Assembly: GCA_021786815.1 (NCBI GenBank)
Contig: JAJYMR010000107.1
Location: 1 to 39,088, forward strand
Source: Deltaproteobacteria bacterium
GTDB taxonomy: Bacteria > Desulfobacterota > Binatia > Binatales > Binataceae
Direction of reading: 5' to 3'
Length of the DNA stretch: 39,088 bases
Part shown: piece by piece, positions 1 through 7,968 of the stretch
Numbering within the stretch: position 1 is the stretch's first letter
Layout of the letters: each line of letters begins with the position of its first letter
The notes under the pieces: model-generated
The model's database searches: none
Told to the model about the DNA's origin: nothing
Seen by the model: the letters and a program-made list of their open reading frames with translations, nothing else
Position numbers and translations under genes: made by a program

Positions 1-49
1 GCTCGGTGAAAGCTTTTATCGCTTCGGCGGTCGGAGCTACTGCACTCAT
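1..49 (-). CDS. 5' end of an unidentified gene, running off the left edge
   Basis: Only the first 16 codons are in the window. The minus strand reads ATG followed by Ser-Ala-Val-Ala-Pro-Thr-Ala-Glu-Ala-Ile-Lys-Ala-Phe-Thr-Glu, open to the edge. A GGAGAG ribosome-binding site lies five bases upstream of the ATG, which is why I accept it. It begins 37 bases after the stop of the TetR-type regulator on the same strand, so the two are probably co-transcribed, and this gene may be the regulator's target. Sixteen residues are too few to name a family. Confidence 0.55.
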   Translation of the reverse strand, partial: MSAVAPTAEAIKAFTE

Positions 50-86
50 CACAACTCTCCTTCAGCCGCAGCCGAGGCGCGGCGGT

Positions 87-689
87 TTATCGACTTTGCA
101 GAAGGGCTTTCAGCGTCAAGTTGAGCGCCGCCTTTGCGCGCTCGACGGAAAGCCCCTGGCGCCGACGCATCTGATCCCAGGACTGGAATGAACTTGCCGC
201 TTCCATCGCATTGAAGAGCGTCACGCGCGCGCGCCCGCGCCTCGCCGCCAGTTCCTGGCGAAACACGCGTGCCAAATGTGCGCGCTCCAATTCGGTCACC
301 CACGCCAGCCTGCGGCGAATTTCGGGTGAACCAGGCTCCCTCAGAAGCGACGCGCGGCGCACCGGCGCAATTCGTTCCAACAGCCGTGCGCGCTGGCGCA
401 CGAAGGCGCTGAGCCGGGCGGCAAGCGGTCCCGTATCTGACAGAGGCCGGAGCAGTGGAGTGACGCGCTCGAGCTGGCGATCGGCGGCGGCAGCGTGAAG
501 CGATTCGAGGTCGGCGAAGTAATGGAACACGAGGCGAAGCGAGACCCCGGCGCGGGCCGCAACCCGTTCGGCTGTCGGGCTGAAGTCGCCCTCGTCGATC
601 AGGTCAAGGAGCGCGTCAACCACTGCGACACGCGTCCGTTCACCACGCGCGCGCCGTCCGTCGATCCGCTCCGCAGAGGCAGCTTCCAC
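87..689 (-). CDS. TetR/AcrR-family transcriptional regulator
   Basis: 200 residues, the usual TetR length. An N-terminal basic arm (residues 11-20) leads into a TetR-type helix-turn-helix at about 38-60 (ERVAARAGVS, then LRLVFHYFADLESL). The helical remainder would be the ligand-binding and dimerisation domain, whose ligand cannot be predicted. The start is GTG at 689. There is no Shine-Dalgarno sequence, but a TAATAA -10-like element at 700-705 would place the transcript start within a few bases of the GTG, so the mRNA may be nearly leaderless. A 19-base inverted repeat at 702-720 overlaps this promoter and is the likely operator, suggesting autorepression. The gene lies upstream of the partial gene at the left edge and probably controls it. 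Confidence 0.85.
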   Translation of the reverse strand: MEAASAERIDGRRARGERTRVAVVDALLDLIDEGDFSPTAERVAARAGVSLRLVFHYFADLESLHAAAADRQLERVTPLLRPLSDTGPLAARLSAFVRQRARLLERIAPVRRASLLREPGSPEIRRRLAWVTELERAHLARVFRQELAARRGRARVTLFNAMEAASSFQSWDQMRRRQGLSVERAKAALNLTLKALLQSR

Positions 690-699
690 GCGCCGGAAC

Positions 700-720
700 T
701 TATTACACTGTCAGTGCAAT
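700..720 (-). promoter_or_regulatory. Palindromic operator and -10 of the TetR gene
   Basis: ATTACACTG, one base, then CAGTGCAAT: a nine-base inverted repeat centred on 711 with a single mismatch, in an otherwise GC-rich stretch. This size and symmetry are typical of TetR-family operators. On the minus strand it runs into TAATAA (700-705), a good -10 hexamer 11 bases before the GTG codon. A bound dimer would block RNA polymerase. No second copy was noticed in the window. Confidence 0.6.
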
Positions 721-818
721 TACAAACCGAGTGCGCGGCAGAAACCGACTCCCCGTCGGACCGGCGCGGGCGTATTCGGACGGCAATGTGACGAGATCTT
801 TTGGAAGGAAGCGCCCGC

Positions 819-1415
819 TCAGGCGACGTCCATGATTTCGAGCAGACGCTCGGTGATGCGCAGCGTGAGACCCCAGATTGTCTGGCCGCCGTACAGTATC
901 GCCGGATAGCTCGACGATGGCGCTCCGTCGCGCTTCCATTCGTAGCTTCCGCGGTAGCGCCGGTCGGAAAGCGCCGCCAGCGGCACCTCGAACACTTCGG
1001 CGACTTCAATCGGGTCGGGCGTGAACGTTACCTCGCGCGTGACCAGTCCCACGAACGGCGCAACCGCCATCGCGCTGGTGAGCGTGCTCATGGTGGAAAA
1101 TCCGCCCAGCACGTCAACCCATTCGGGTTCGAGTCCGACCTCCTCGCGCGCCTCGCGAAGCGCCGTGTCGAGCAGAGTCCGGTCGGCCGGGTCCACTCGC
1201 CCACCCGGAAACGCGACCTGACCGCGATGGCTTTCGACGTGGTCGGAGCGGCGGATATAGACGACGCTCAAATCGCCCTTGCGCTCGAGCAAAGGAACCA
1301 GCACCGCGGCCTCGCGCGTGAGCGTGCCCGGCGCGGGCCGATCGGCGGGATCGCCCAGGGTCAGCGTCCGGCGTAGCTGTTCGATACGGCGATCCATCGT
1401 CGAATTGCGCTTCAT
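819..1415 (-). CDS. Nudix hydrolase, CoA pyrophosphatase (NudL) type
   Basis: About 198 residues. The NudL/UPF0035-type block VYIRRSDHVESHRGQVAFPG (about 52-71) is directly followed by a Nudix box variant with GGRVD and REAREEVG (about 87-94). In this subfamily these motifs mark enzymes that hydrolyse CoA or acyl-CoA to phosphopantetheine and 3',5'-ADP. Start is uncertain: ATG codons lie in frame at 1433, 1415 and 1397. I chose 1415 because a weak GAGCAG lies about seven bases upstream; 1397 would still leave the domain intact. The gene is divergent from thiI, with a 128-base gap, and lies upstream of the TetR gene on the same strand. Confidence 0.85.
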   Translation of the reverse strand: MKRNSTMDRRIEQLRRTLTLGDPADRPAPGTLTREAAVLVPLLERKGDLSVVYIRRSDHVESHRGQVAFPGGRVDPADRTLLDTALREAREEVGLEPEWVDVLGGFSTMSTLTSAMAVAPFVGLVTREVTFTPDPIEVAEVFEVPLAALSDRRYRGSYEWKRDGAPSSSYPAILYGGQTIWGLTLRITERLLEIMDVA

Positions 1416-1543
1416 CGGATGACTGCTCGGCATCTCCAAAGCATAGCACAACCGGTTGCGCGCGGCGTTATCGTGTCCCTCAGTCTGGCGTCGGCGTTGG
1501 CCGCATGCGACTCTAGCATCCGGCTTCACGCCCTGATTCCAGC

Positions 1544-2731
1544 ATGCGTTTTTTGATTGGCAGATATCACGAGGTCGGCCTCAAAGGGGGCAACCGATGG
1601 CGGTTCGTCGAGCAGGTGAAGCACAACCTGCGCGCGCTCTTCGCCGACTACCGGCTCGGTGCGATGCGGTCGCTCGGGTCGCGCCTGATGGTGGAGTTGC
1701 CCGACGAACTTCCGGACAAGGTGGCCGTCGAACGCGCCGCGTGCATCTTCGGCCTGCAGAACTTCTCGCTTGGCTACCCGGCCGCGCTCGACATTGAGGC
1801 GATGAAGCGCGAGGCGGTCGAGCGTGCGCGCCAATGGCCGGCGGCGCGCTCGTTCCGGATAAGCACGCGCCGCGACTACAAGCAGTTCCCGATGAATTCG
1901 ATGGAAATCGACCGCGAGGTGGGCGCCGCGGTTGCCGAGGCGCTGAAGCTTCGCGTCGATCTCCACAATCCGGAACTCGACATCTCGATCGAAGTGTTGC
2001 CCGACACAGCCTACGTGTCTTCGGGCAAGCTTGCGGGCGCGGGCGGCCTTCCGGTCGGCGTGACGGGTCGCGCGATGGCGCTGCTGTCGGGTGGGATCGA
2101 CTCGCCGGTCGCGGCCTACCGGATGATGAAGCGCGGGCTCAGGGTGACCTTCGTCCACTTCCACGCCCATCCGCTGGTCTCGCCCGCGAGCCGGGAGAAG
2201 GCGCAGGAACTGGCCGCTCATCTGACCCGTTACCAGGCGCATTCGAGCCTGATGCTGGTGCCGTTCGGTGTGCTTCAGCGCGAGATCGTGGCGCGCACGA
2301 AGAGGCCGCTTCGGGTGGTGCTCTACCGGCGCTTCATGATGCGGATCGCAAGCGCGCTGGCGCGCCAGGCCGGCGCCGCGGTCCTGGTCACGGGCGAGAG
2401 CCTCGGCCAGGTGGCGTCGCAGACGCTCGAGAACATGATGGTCATCGAACGGGCGGCAACGCTTCCGATCCTGCGCCCGCTAATCGGGATGGACAAGAAC
2501 GAGATAATCGCCGAGGCACGCCGGATTGGAACATTCGAGACGTCGATTCTGCCCGACGAGGATTGCTGCACGCTCTTTGTCCCGGCCCATCCGGAGACTC
2601 GCGCGAATCTTGCCGAAGTCGAACGCACCGAAACCCAGTTCGATATCGAAAAGATGGTCGCCGAGGCCGTGCGCGCGACCGAGGTGGTAAAGGCGACATT
2701 TCCGCCCGCGCCGGCCGCCAAAGCCGCGTAA
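1544..2731 (+). CDS. thiI: tRNA 4-thiouridine synthetase / sulfurtransferase ThiI, short form
   Basis: 395 residues. N-terminal ferredoxin-like and THUMP regions (HEVGLKGGNRWRF at 9-22) are followed by a PP-loop ATP pyrophosphatase domain with SGGIDSP at 182-188. A Cys pair in EDCCTLF (341-342) matches the position of the ThiI cysteine that interacts with the persulfide donor. ThiI adenylates U8 of tRNA and inserts sulfur; in some bacteria it also supplies the thiamine thiazole sulfur. The C-terminal rhodanese domain of the E. coli protein is missing, as in many Gram-positive and archaeal forms, so a separate persulfide carrier must serve it. ATG at 1544 has no clear Shine-Dalgarno but fits the family N-terminus. 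It converges with the permease gene, 46 bases away. Confidence 0.92.
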   Translation: MRFLIGRYHEVGLKGGNRWRFVEQVKHNLRALFADYRLGAMRSLGSRLMVELPDELPDKVAVERAACIFGLQNFSLGYPAALDIEAMKREAVERARQWPAARSFRISTRRDYKQFPMNSMEIDREVGAAVAEALKLRVDLHNPELDISIEVLPDTAYVSSGKLAGAGGLPVGVTGRAMALLSGGIDSPVAAYRMMKRGLRVTFVHFHAHPLVSPASREKAQELAAHLTRYQAHSSLMLVPFGVLQREIVARTKRPLRVVLYRRFMMRIASALARQAGAAVLVTGESLGQVASQTLENMMVIERAATLPILRPLIGMDKNEIIAEARRIGTFETSILPDEDCCTLFVPAHPETRANLAEVERTETQFDIEKMVAEAVRATEVVKATFPPAPAAKAA

Positions 2732-2777
2732 CGCGTTTTCCGTTCGCGGCACGATTGGGACTGTACGCGAAGAGCCT

Positions 2778-4007
2778 CTACAGGCCCGCGCGCAGCAGGA
2801 CGATATTGACCGCGAGCGTGAGTATCGTGACCGGCACGCCCACCTTCAGATACTCCATGAACGATATCCGGACGCGCCTGGCGCGCGCCTGCTCGATAAC
2901 GATAAGGTTCGCGATCGAACCGACCACCGTTAAGTTTCCGGCGAGCGTGCTTGCGCTCGCGATCAGCAGCGCGGTGCGATAGCCGCCTCCGAGCAGCGGA
3001 TAGAGCGGGCGAAACAGCAGGACCGCCGGGACGTTGCTGACCAGGTTGGAAAGCGCCGCCGTGACGAGACTCAGCACGACCGGGTTGCTCATCCGCTCAA
3101 CGCCGACCGCCGCGAGCAGGCCGTTCTGGAAGCCGGTCGATTCGGCGCCCGCGACCACGATAAACAGCCCCGTGAACATCAGGAGCATCGTCCAGTCCAC
3201 CAGGCCGAAGACTCGCTCGGGCCGGACCCGCCGCGTGAAGAGCAAGATCGCGCCGGCGCTTAGCGCGACCAGATGCGTTGGGTAGCCGAGCGCGAACATC
3301 ACCAGCGTCCCACCGGCGATCAGCGCCGACTTGAGCGCAAGCGGCTTCAGCACCGCCAGATGCTGGCGGCGCAGGATGGCGGTGTTGCGGCGCATTCGCG
3401 CGAGCTTGTCGCGATGGAGCGCCGCGATCACCGCGTAGTCGATCGCAAGCCCGATTATCGCGACTGGCGCCAGGTGGAGCGCGAACCGTCCGTAGCGGAG
3501 ATGAGCGAATCCGGCGACAATCATGTTCTGCGGATTGCCGGTGATGGTCGCGGCGCTTCCGATATTGCTCGCGGTCGCCAGCGCGAGCAGAAACGGCACC
3601 GGATCGAGCGAGAGCATCCCGGCCGCTTCGATCAGCAGCGGCGCAAGCGCAAGGCATACCACGTCGTTGATGAAGAACGCGGCGAGAACCCCCGAGGCCG
3701 CCACCGTCATCGCGAGCATTCCCGGTCCCGAACGCGCTTTCAACAAAAGCGCCCGTGTGAAGGCCGCGAACGCCCCCGAAAGCCTCAAGTTCGCCACCAC
3801 GATCATCATCCCGAGCAGAAGCCCGAGCGTGCGGTAGTCCACCGCTTTCCATGCGTCGTTCTCGGAGAGCGCCCCGGTGACGATCATCGCGACCGCGCCC
3901 GCAAGCGCGGCGCCGGTCCGGTCGAGCCTGAGACGCGGCAGCTTGCCGACGGCAAGAACTGCGTAAGTTAGGCTGAAGATCGCAAGAGTGAGAGCCGGAT
4001 GGTTCAT
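2778..4007 (-). CDS. Ion transporter superfamily permease (ArsB/NhaD/SLC13-like)
   Basis: About 409 residues, almost entirely hydrophobic, with roughly ten to twelve membrane segments. The pattern is that of the ion transporter superfamily (ArsB, CitMHS, DASS): two half-repeats, each with a conserved polar break. The first includes FFINDVVCLALAP followed by ATASNIGSAATITGNPQN; the second includes LVSNVPAVLLFRP followed by STLAGNLTVVGSIAN. The substrate cannot be read from sequence; anions such as arsenite or dicarboxylates, or Na+/H+ exchange, are all known in the superfamily. I chose ATG at 4007 rather than 4043 because the hydrophobic helix begins right after it. It is divergent from the persulfide dioxygenase fusion (167-base shared upstream region), which may hint at a sulfur oxyanion, but that is inference. 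Confidence 0.85.
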   Translation of the reverse strand: MNHPALTLAIFSLTYAVLAVGKLPRLRLDRTGAALAGAVAMIVTGALSENDAWKAVDYRTLGLLLGMMIVVANLRLSGAFAAFTRALLLKARSGPGMLAMTVAASGVLAAFFINDVVCLALAPLLIEAAGMLSLDPVPFLLALATASNIGSAATITGNPQNMIVAGFAHLRYGRFALHLAPVAIIGLAIDYAVIAALHRDKLARMRRNTAILRRQHLAVLKPLALKSALIAGGTLVMFALGYPTHLVALSAGAILLFTRRVRPERVFGLVDWTMLLMFTGLFIVVAGAESTGFQNGLLAAVGVERMSNPVVLSLVTAALSNLVSNVPAVLLFRPLYPLLGGGYRTALLIASASTLAGNLTVVGSIANLIVIEQARARRVRISFMEYLKVGVPVTILTLAVNIVLLRAGL

Positions 4008-4173
4008 CGGATTGATGCATAATTGACGGCTGTGCCTGCCCAATCAAGCCGCGGGCTTCGCGCCGACGGTTGCCTCCGGCGCAAACACGCCCCATCGGCG
4101 CCCACTGCCTGGGGGCGGGATTCCCTTGCCCGGCGGCCCGGCGGTATATTTCGAAACGGGGAACGGGGACATC

Positions 4174-5208
4174 ATGTTTCGCGAGTTGAATCACGCGAAG
4201 TGCAAGAGCTACCTGGTCGCTTCGGAGCCCGAAGCCAGGGCCGTGATAATCGACCCATTGCGCGACAAAATCGGGATTTACCTCGGCGTTCTTGCCTACC
4301 ATGGGCTCAAGCTCGAAATGGTAATCGACACCCATACCCACGCCGACCATCGAAGCGGTGCGCGCGACCTGAGCGATCTGACCGGCGCTCCCATCGTGAT
4401 GCATCGGCGCGCGCCGTCGCCGCACGTCACGCGGCACGTCGAGGATGGCGACCTGCTCCGATGCGGCAGCCTCCAGCTCAAGGTGCTCCACACCCCGGGC
4501 CACACGCCCGACTCGATAAGCCTGTTTGCGGGCGACCGGGTATTCACCGGCGACGTGTTGCTGATCCACGGAACCGGACGCACCGATTTCGCCGGAGGCG
4601 ATCCGGGCACGTCGTACGATTCGATCACGAAGAAGCTTTTTGTGCTGCCCGATTCGACGCTGGTCTTTCCGGCGCACGACTATCGCGGGCACGCGCATTC
4701 GACGATAGGCGAGGAGAAGCGTTCCAACCCGCGTGTCGCCGGCCGAAGCCGCCAGGATTACGTAAACCTGATGAACAACCTTGGATTGCCGCTGCCCGAG
4801 GGTATCCAGGAAGCGCTTCAGCCCAACCAGTCCGAGGTCGAGTCCGAGACGATGCCGTTTCCGGACCTGGCCCAGCTAAGCCAGGTGCGTCAGCTAAGTC
4901 CCAAGGAAGTGGCCGAGCGGGTCGCGCGGCCCAACGGGGCGGTTCTGCTCGACGTGCGTGAGGAAAGCGAGTTCCATGGCGAACTCGGTCATATCGCGGG
5001 CGCGCGCCTGATGCCGCTTCGCGAATTGCCCGAACGGGCGAAGGAGCTTTCAGCGTTCAAGGATCGCGAGATAATCGCGATTTGCAGGGTCGGGCAGCGC
5101 AGCACCACCGCCGCTGCGATTCTCACCGGGCTTGGCTTCGAGCGCGTCTGGAACATGAAGGGCGGGATGCTCGACTGGAACGACGCCCATCTTCCCGTGC
5201 AACGATAA
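4174..5208 (+). CDS. Persulfide dioxygenase-rhodanese fusion (ETHE1-like, PRF type)
   Basis: 344 residues. The N-terminal metallo-beta-lactamase fold is of the ETHE1 type: THTHADH (53-59), His110 in HTPGH, Asp127 in FTGD, and the family signature GRTDF (135-139). By comparison His54, His110 and Asp127 are the likely Fe(II) ligands. The C-terminal rhodanese domain (about 240-344) has the active-site loop CRVGQR with Cys304. Such fusions oxidise glutathione persulfide to sulfite and exchange sulfane sulfur with thiosulfate in the cytoplasm. ATG 4174 has a GGGGA ribosome-binding site; ATG 4126 lacks one. A TATATT -10-like hexamer lies at 4145-4150. The VOC gene follows after 29 bases, so the two are probably co-transcribed. 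Confidence 0.92.
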   Translation: MFRELNHAKCKSYLVASEPEARAVIIDPLRDKIGIYLGVLAYHGLKLEMVIDTHTHADHRSGARDLSDLTGAPIVMHRRAPSPHVTRHVEDGDLLRCGSLQLKVLHTPGHTPDSISLFAGDRVFTGDVLLIHGTGRTDFAGGDPGTSYDSITKKLFVLPDSTLVFPAHDYRGHAHSTIGEEKRSNPRVAGRSRQDYVNLMNNLGLPLPEGIQEALQPNQSEVESETMPFPDLAQLSQVRQLSPKEVAERVARPNGAVLLDVREESEFHGELGHIAGARLMPLRELPERAKELSAFKDREIIAICRVGQRSTTAAAILTGLGFERVWNMKGGMLDWNDAHLPVQR

Positions 5209-5237
5209 GCGCCCGGTGACGGGCGCAAGGAGACGCC

Positions 5238-5636
5238 GTGGAACCGCCGCTCAAGGTTGCCGAACTCGATCACGTGGTGTTGCGATGCGCCGACCGCGAA
5301 AAGGCGCTCGATTTCTATACGCGCGTCCTCGGACTCGGCGAGGAACGGCGTATCGAGCAGATAGGCCTCGTGCAATTGCGCGCGGGACGCAGCATGCTCG
5401 ACCTGGTTCCGGCCGTCGGCGCCCGCGACGAACACGGGCGCAACGTCGATCATTTCTGCCTCGGTATCGAGACCGACGACATTCATAAGGTCGTCGAGTA
5501 TCTCAAGGCCAACTCGGTCGAGGTTCTTGGCGAGCCGGTGACTCGCTACGGGGCGCGCGGGAACGGTCTTTCGATTTACGTTCGCGACCCCGAAGGGAAC
5601 GTGGTCGAGTTGAAACAGCTTCCCAGGGAAAGCTGA
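5238..5636 (+). CDS. VOC-family (glyoxalase/bleomycin-resistance fold) protein
   Basis: 132 residues, a single vicinal-oxygen-chelate module of two beta-alpha-beta-beta-beta units. Candidate metal ligands are present: His in ELDHVVLRC near the N-terminus, His in NVDHFCLGI in the middle, and Glu in GNVVELKQ at the end. It is therefore more likely an enzyme (lyase, isomerase or dioxygenase) than a binding protein, but the substrate is unknown. Start is GTG at 5238, preceded by AAGGAGA four bases away. It sits 29 bases behind the persulfide dioxygenase fusion. Glutathione-linked chemistry would fit that neighbour, but nothing in the sequence proves it. Confidence 0.85.
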   Translation: MEPPLKVAELDHVVLRCADREKALDFYTRVLGLGEERRIEQIGLVQLRAGRSMLDLVPAVGARDEHGRNVDHFCLGIETDDIHKVVEYLKANSVEVLGEPVTRYGARGNGLSIYVRDPEGNVVELKQLPRES

Positions 5637-5701
5637 AGGCGCTGTCGCATCCAAGCTCCCCCGACATCCCGGCCCTGCGACCGCCGTTTGTCGTGCGGAA
5701 C

Positions 5702-5729
5702 TTGTTTTTGATCCCGGCCCCATTAGAAT
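5702..5729 (+). promoter_or_regulatory. Putative sigma-70-type promoter of the lipoprotein gene
   Basis: TTGTTT (5702-5707), a 16-base spacer, then TAGAAT (5724-5729). It lies in the gap after the VOC gene and would give a leader of about 30 bases before the ATG at 5768. Assigned by eye. Confidence 0.4.
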
Positions 5730-5767
5730 CGTGACGTTTCACACTCGCGGAGGTGAGGCGACTGACG

Positions 5768-6928
5768 ATGGACATGGGGGCACGTGGAATCAATCGTCGG
5801 GGTCTGATAATAGCCTGCGCTGCCGTTCTTGCGGCGATTCTCTCCGGATGCAGCAGGGGGCCGGAGTCAAACGCACAGGCTTACGTTGACGACCTCAAGC
5901 TCTACAATTATCCGGCGTGTTACGACCTGCTCTCGCAGCAGGACAAAATCGACAGGACACTCGACCAGTTCCTGGCCGAGATCCCGCTTGCGCCCGTCGT
6001 AAACCGCGATTGGTTCAAGGCGATCGTGCAGGCGACCACCTTCGAGGTCGGAAGCGTAAAGACGCTCGGTCCGGACAAGGCCGTCGTCGAGGTCAAGGTG
6101 ACGCGTCCCGACCTGCCGCTCTGGGAGCGGACGATCGACGCCGAGACCGGGCCGAACCAGGACGCAAGCTCGCTTGCGCAGAAAAGCCTGACCGAGGGTA
6201 CCTTCCCTAAACTCTCGTACGAAGACGACATCGCGATGGTGAAGCAGCCGACCGGCTGGAAAATCTTCGTCGATTTCCCCGCCAGGGAAGCGATTTTCAA
6301 GGAACACGCCGAAGCGGTGAAGGCTTACCACGATCACGATTACGACAAGGCGATCGCGCTTTACCAGCAAATCCTCCAGGATCTCGACAAGGAGCAGGCG
6401 ACCGGAAACGAGGGCCTCAAGTTCATCTACCAGCGCGAGTTGAACGACATCCAAAACGTGAAGAACCAGATGGCCGACGCGAAGGCCTATGTCTCGAACC
6501 TGAAGCTGGCGAACGTCGACATGAAGATGGCGGCGTCGGGCGTGCCTGCGATTTTCGGCACCGTCACCAACGGCGGCGACAAGCCGGTTGACGAAGTCGT
6601 CTGCACGGTCAGCTATTACGAAGGCAAGGGCAAGCGCCGGAAAATGGTTTACAGCGAGGACCATACGATAGTGGCGACCCCGCTCGAATTCATCAACTTC
6701 GATCGCCCGGTCCTGCCGTTCATTCCCGGCGAGACGCGGAAGTTCGGTTTCAAGCTGAACGCCCCGGTGCAGATCCAGCAGAAGGCGAAGCCGGACCTGG
6801 AGGTCACGGGGGTCGCATTCACCCAGTCGAAGGCGCCGCTGCCCAAGCCGCAGCCGACGCCGGCGCCCGAGGCGAGTCCTTCGCCGGCAGCGGCCGCCTC
6901 GCCATCGGCGGCGAAACCGAAACCATGA
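5768..6928 (+). CDS. Uncharacterised lipoprotein with a TPR-like stretch and Pro/Ala-rich tail
   Basis: About 386 residues. A basic n-region, a hydrophobic stretch and the lipobox LSGC (Cys28) mark a lipoprotein. Residues about 30-170 form a globular part with no family I recognise. About 180-215 resembles one TPR hairpin (AYHDHDYDKAIALYQQIL). About 235-345 is a beta-rich module with GTVTNGGDKPVDEVVCTVSY, resembling the FxLYD-type domain of secreted proteins. The last 30 or so residues are Pro/Ala/Ser/Lys-rich and probably disordered. ATG 5768 is chosen because GGAGGTGAGG sits nine bases upstream; GTG 5753 is too close to that site. It lies between the VOC and sulfotransferase genes and is likely transcribed alone. 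Confidence 0.75.
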   Translation: MDMGARGINRRGLIIACAAVLAAILSGCSRGPESNAQAYVDDLKLYNYPACYDLLSQQDKIDRTLDQFLAEIPLAPVVNRDWFKAIVQATTFEVGSVKTLGPDKAVVEVKVTRPDLPLWERTIDAETGPNQDASSLAQKSLTEGTFPKLSYEDDIAMVKQPTGWKIFVDFPAREAIFKEHAEAVKAYHDHDYDKAIALYQQILQDLDKEQATGNEGLKFIYQRELNDIQNVKNQMADAKAYVSNLKLANVDMKMAASGVPAIFGTVTNGGDKPVDEVVCTVSYYEGKGKRRKMVYSEDHTIVATPLEFINFDRPVLPFIPGETRKFGFKLNAPVQIQQKAKPDLEVTGVAFTQSKAPLPKPQPTPAPEASPSPAAAASPSAAKPKP

Positions 6929-6968
6929 GGCTGCACGGCCTCAGCAGGCCTATCTGAAGCGTATGGCG

Positions 6969-7001
6969 GGGCCTTGGACGTTCATCTCGCGTCCGAGGCC
7001 C
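6969..7001 (+). terminator. Strong hairpin after the lipoprotein gene
   Basis: GGGCCTTGGACG (6969-6980) and CGTCCGAGGCCC (6990-7001) pair over 12 bases with one G-U wobble and a nine-base loop. No T-run follows, so it is either a non-canonical terminator or an mRNA-stabilising 3' hairpin. A shorter hairpin (TGAGGC/GCCTCA) overlaps the stop codon just upstream. Confidence 0.45.
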
Positions 7002-7025
7002 GAACGCGTCACACTCTTCAGCACT

Positions 7026-7034
7026 TGCTATAAT
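7026..7034 (+). promoter_or_regulatory. Extended -10 promoter of the sulfotransferase gene
   Basis: TGCTATAAT: a perfect TATAAT hexamer (7029-7034) with the TGn extension at 7026-7028. No good -35 is seen, which is usual for extended -10 promoters. The transcript would start near 7041, about 25 bases before the ATG. Confidence 0.55.
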
Positions 7035-7065
7035 TCCTTCGATTTCCTCGAAGCGTGGGAGCTGA

Positions 7066-7968
7066 ATGCAGGATTCGACCCGTAAACGCAGGCTGCCGGA
7101 CTTCATGGGCGTGGGACCTCCGCGCACCGGGACCACATGGCTCGACGAAGTCCTGCGCGGCCATGTTGGCCTTCCCGAAGGACGAAAGGAAACCGACTTC
7201 TTCAAGCGCAACTATCCGCGCGGAGTCGATTGGTGGGCGGCCTATTTCGAGAACTGCCCGCCGAATCTTCCTTGCGGCGAGATCTGTCCGACCTATTTTG
7301 CGCTCGAGCAGGCGCGCACGCGGCTCGCAGAGCTTCTGCCGGAGTGCAGGATAGTGATCACGCTGCGCGATCCGGTGGAGCGGGCATATTCCTACTTCCG
7401 CCTGTTGCATCGCCACGGCTGGATGAAGACCGGGTTCGAGGAGGCCGTGATGCGCCGGCGGGACATTCGCGACCAAAGCCGTTACGCCGCGCACTTGAGG
7501 GCGTGGCAGCAGACGTTCGGCGCGGAGCGCGTATATGTCGGCTTTTACGACGACCTCAAGGCGAGGCCGCAGGCTTTTATCGACGGGATTACAAGCTTCC
7601 TCGGCATTCCTTCGATTCCGGTTGCCGGCTCCGCGGTCGCTGAGGAGCGCGTCAATACCGTGGGCGAAGCCCCGCGCAGTCGCAGCCTGGCGCGCCGGGC
7701 GCGCCGGTTGCACCTATGGCTCGAGGACAAAAAGTTCGACAGTACCGTGCGGATTCTCACGGACCTTGGCGTGTGGCGCTTCTTCGCGACCGGCGGACCG
7801 AAATTCGAGCCTCTCACCGACGAAGTCGACGCCCGGCTAAGGGAAGTGTTTCGTCCCGATATCGAGGAACTCGAAAAGCTGCTCGGGCGCGACCTCGCCG
7901 CGTGGAAGACTCCCCGCTCGAAACGGAGAAGGCTCAACGAAATTAACGATAGCAATACCGACCCATAA
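7066..7968 (+). CDS. PAPS-dependent sulfotransferase
   Basis: 300 residues. The 5'-phosphosulfate-binding loop GPPRTGTTWL (17-26) and the 3'-phosphate motif RDPVERAYSYF (101-111) are those of heparan-type carbohydrate sulfotransferases, which move sulfate from PAPS to a sugar hydroxyl or amine. The lysine common in the first loop is Arg20 here, as in many bacterial members. No signal peptide or membrane anchor is seen, so it is probably cytoplasmic. ATG 7066 has GGGAG four bases upstream. The last 32 bases overlap the glycosyltransferase gene that follows, so the two are probably co-translated and may decorate the same glycan or glycolipid. Confidence 0.88.
   Translation: MQDSTRKRRLPDFMGVGPPRTGTTWLDEVLRGHVGLPEGRKETDFFKRNYPRGVDWWAAYFENCPPNLPCGEICPTYFALEQARTRLAELLPECRIVITLRDPVERAYSYFRLLHRHGWMKTGFEEAVMRRRDIRDQSRYAAHLRAWQQTFGAERVYVGFYDDLKARPQAFIDGITSFLGIPSIPVAGSAVAEERVNTVGEAPRSRSLARRARRLHLWLEDKKFDSTVRILTDLGVWRFFATGGPKFEPLTDEVDARLREVFRPDIEELEKLLGRDLAAWKTPRSKRRRLNEINDSNTDP

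Noticed and set aside
1416..1543. Possible TPP riboswitch upstream of thiI
   Set aside because: The conserved TPP-box elements are not present, and thiI here is more likely a tRNA-modification gene.
3097..4698. Long minus-strand open frame of 533 codons
   Set aside because: It is an out-of-frame shadow of the permease and an antisense of the persulfide dioxygenase; composition is Arg/Gly-rich without domains.
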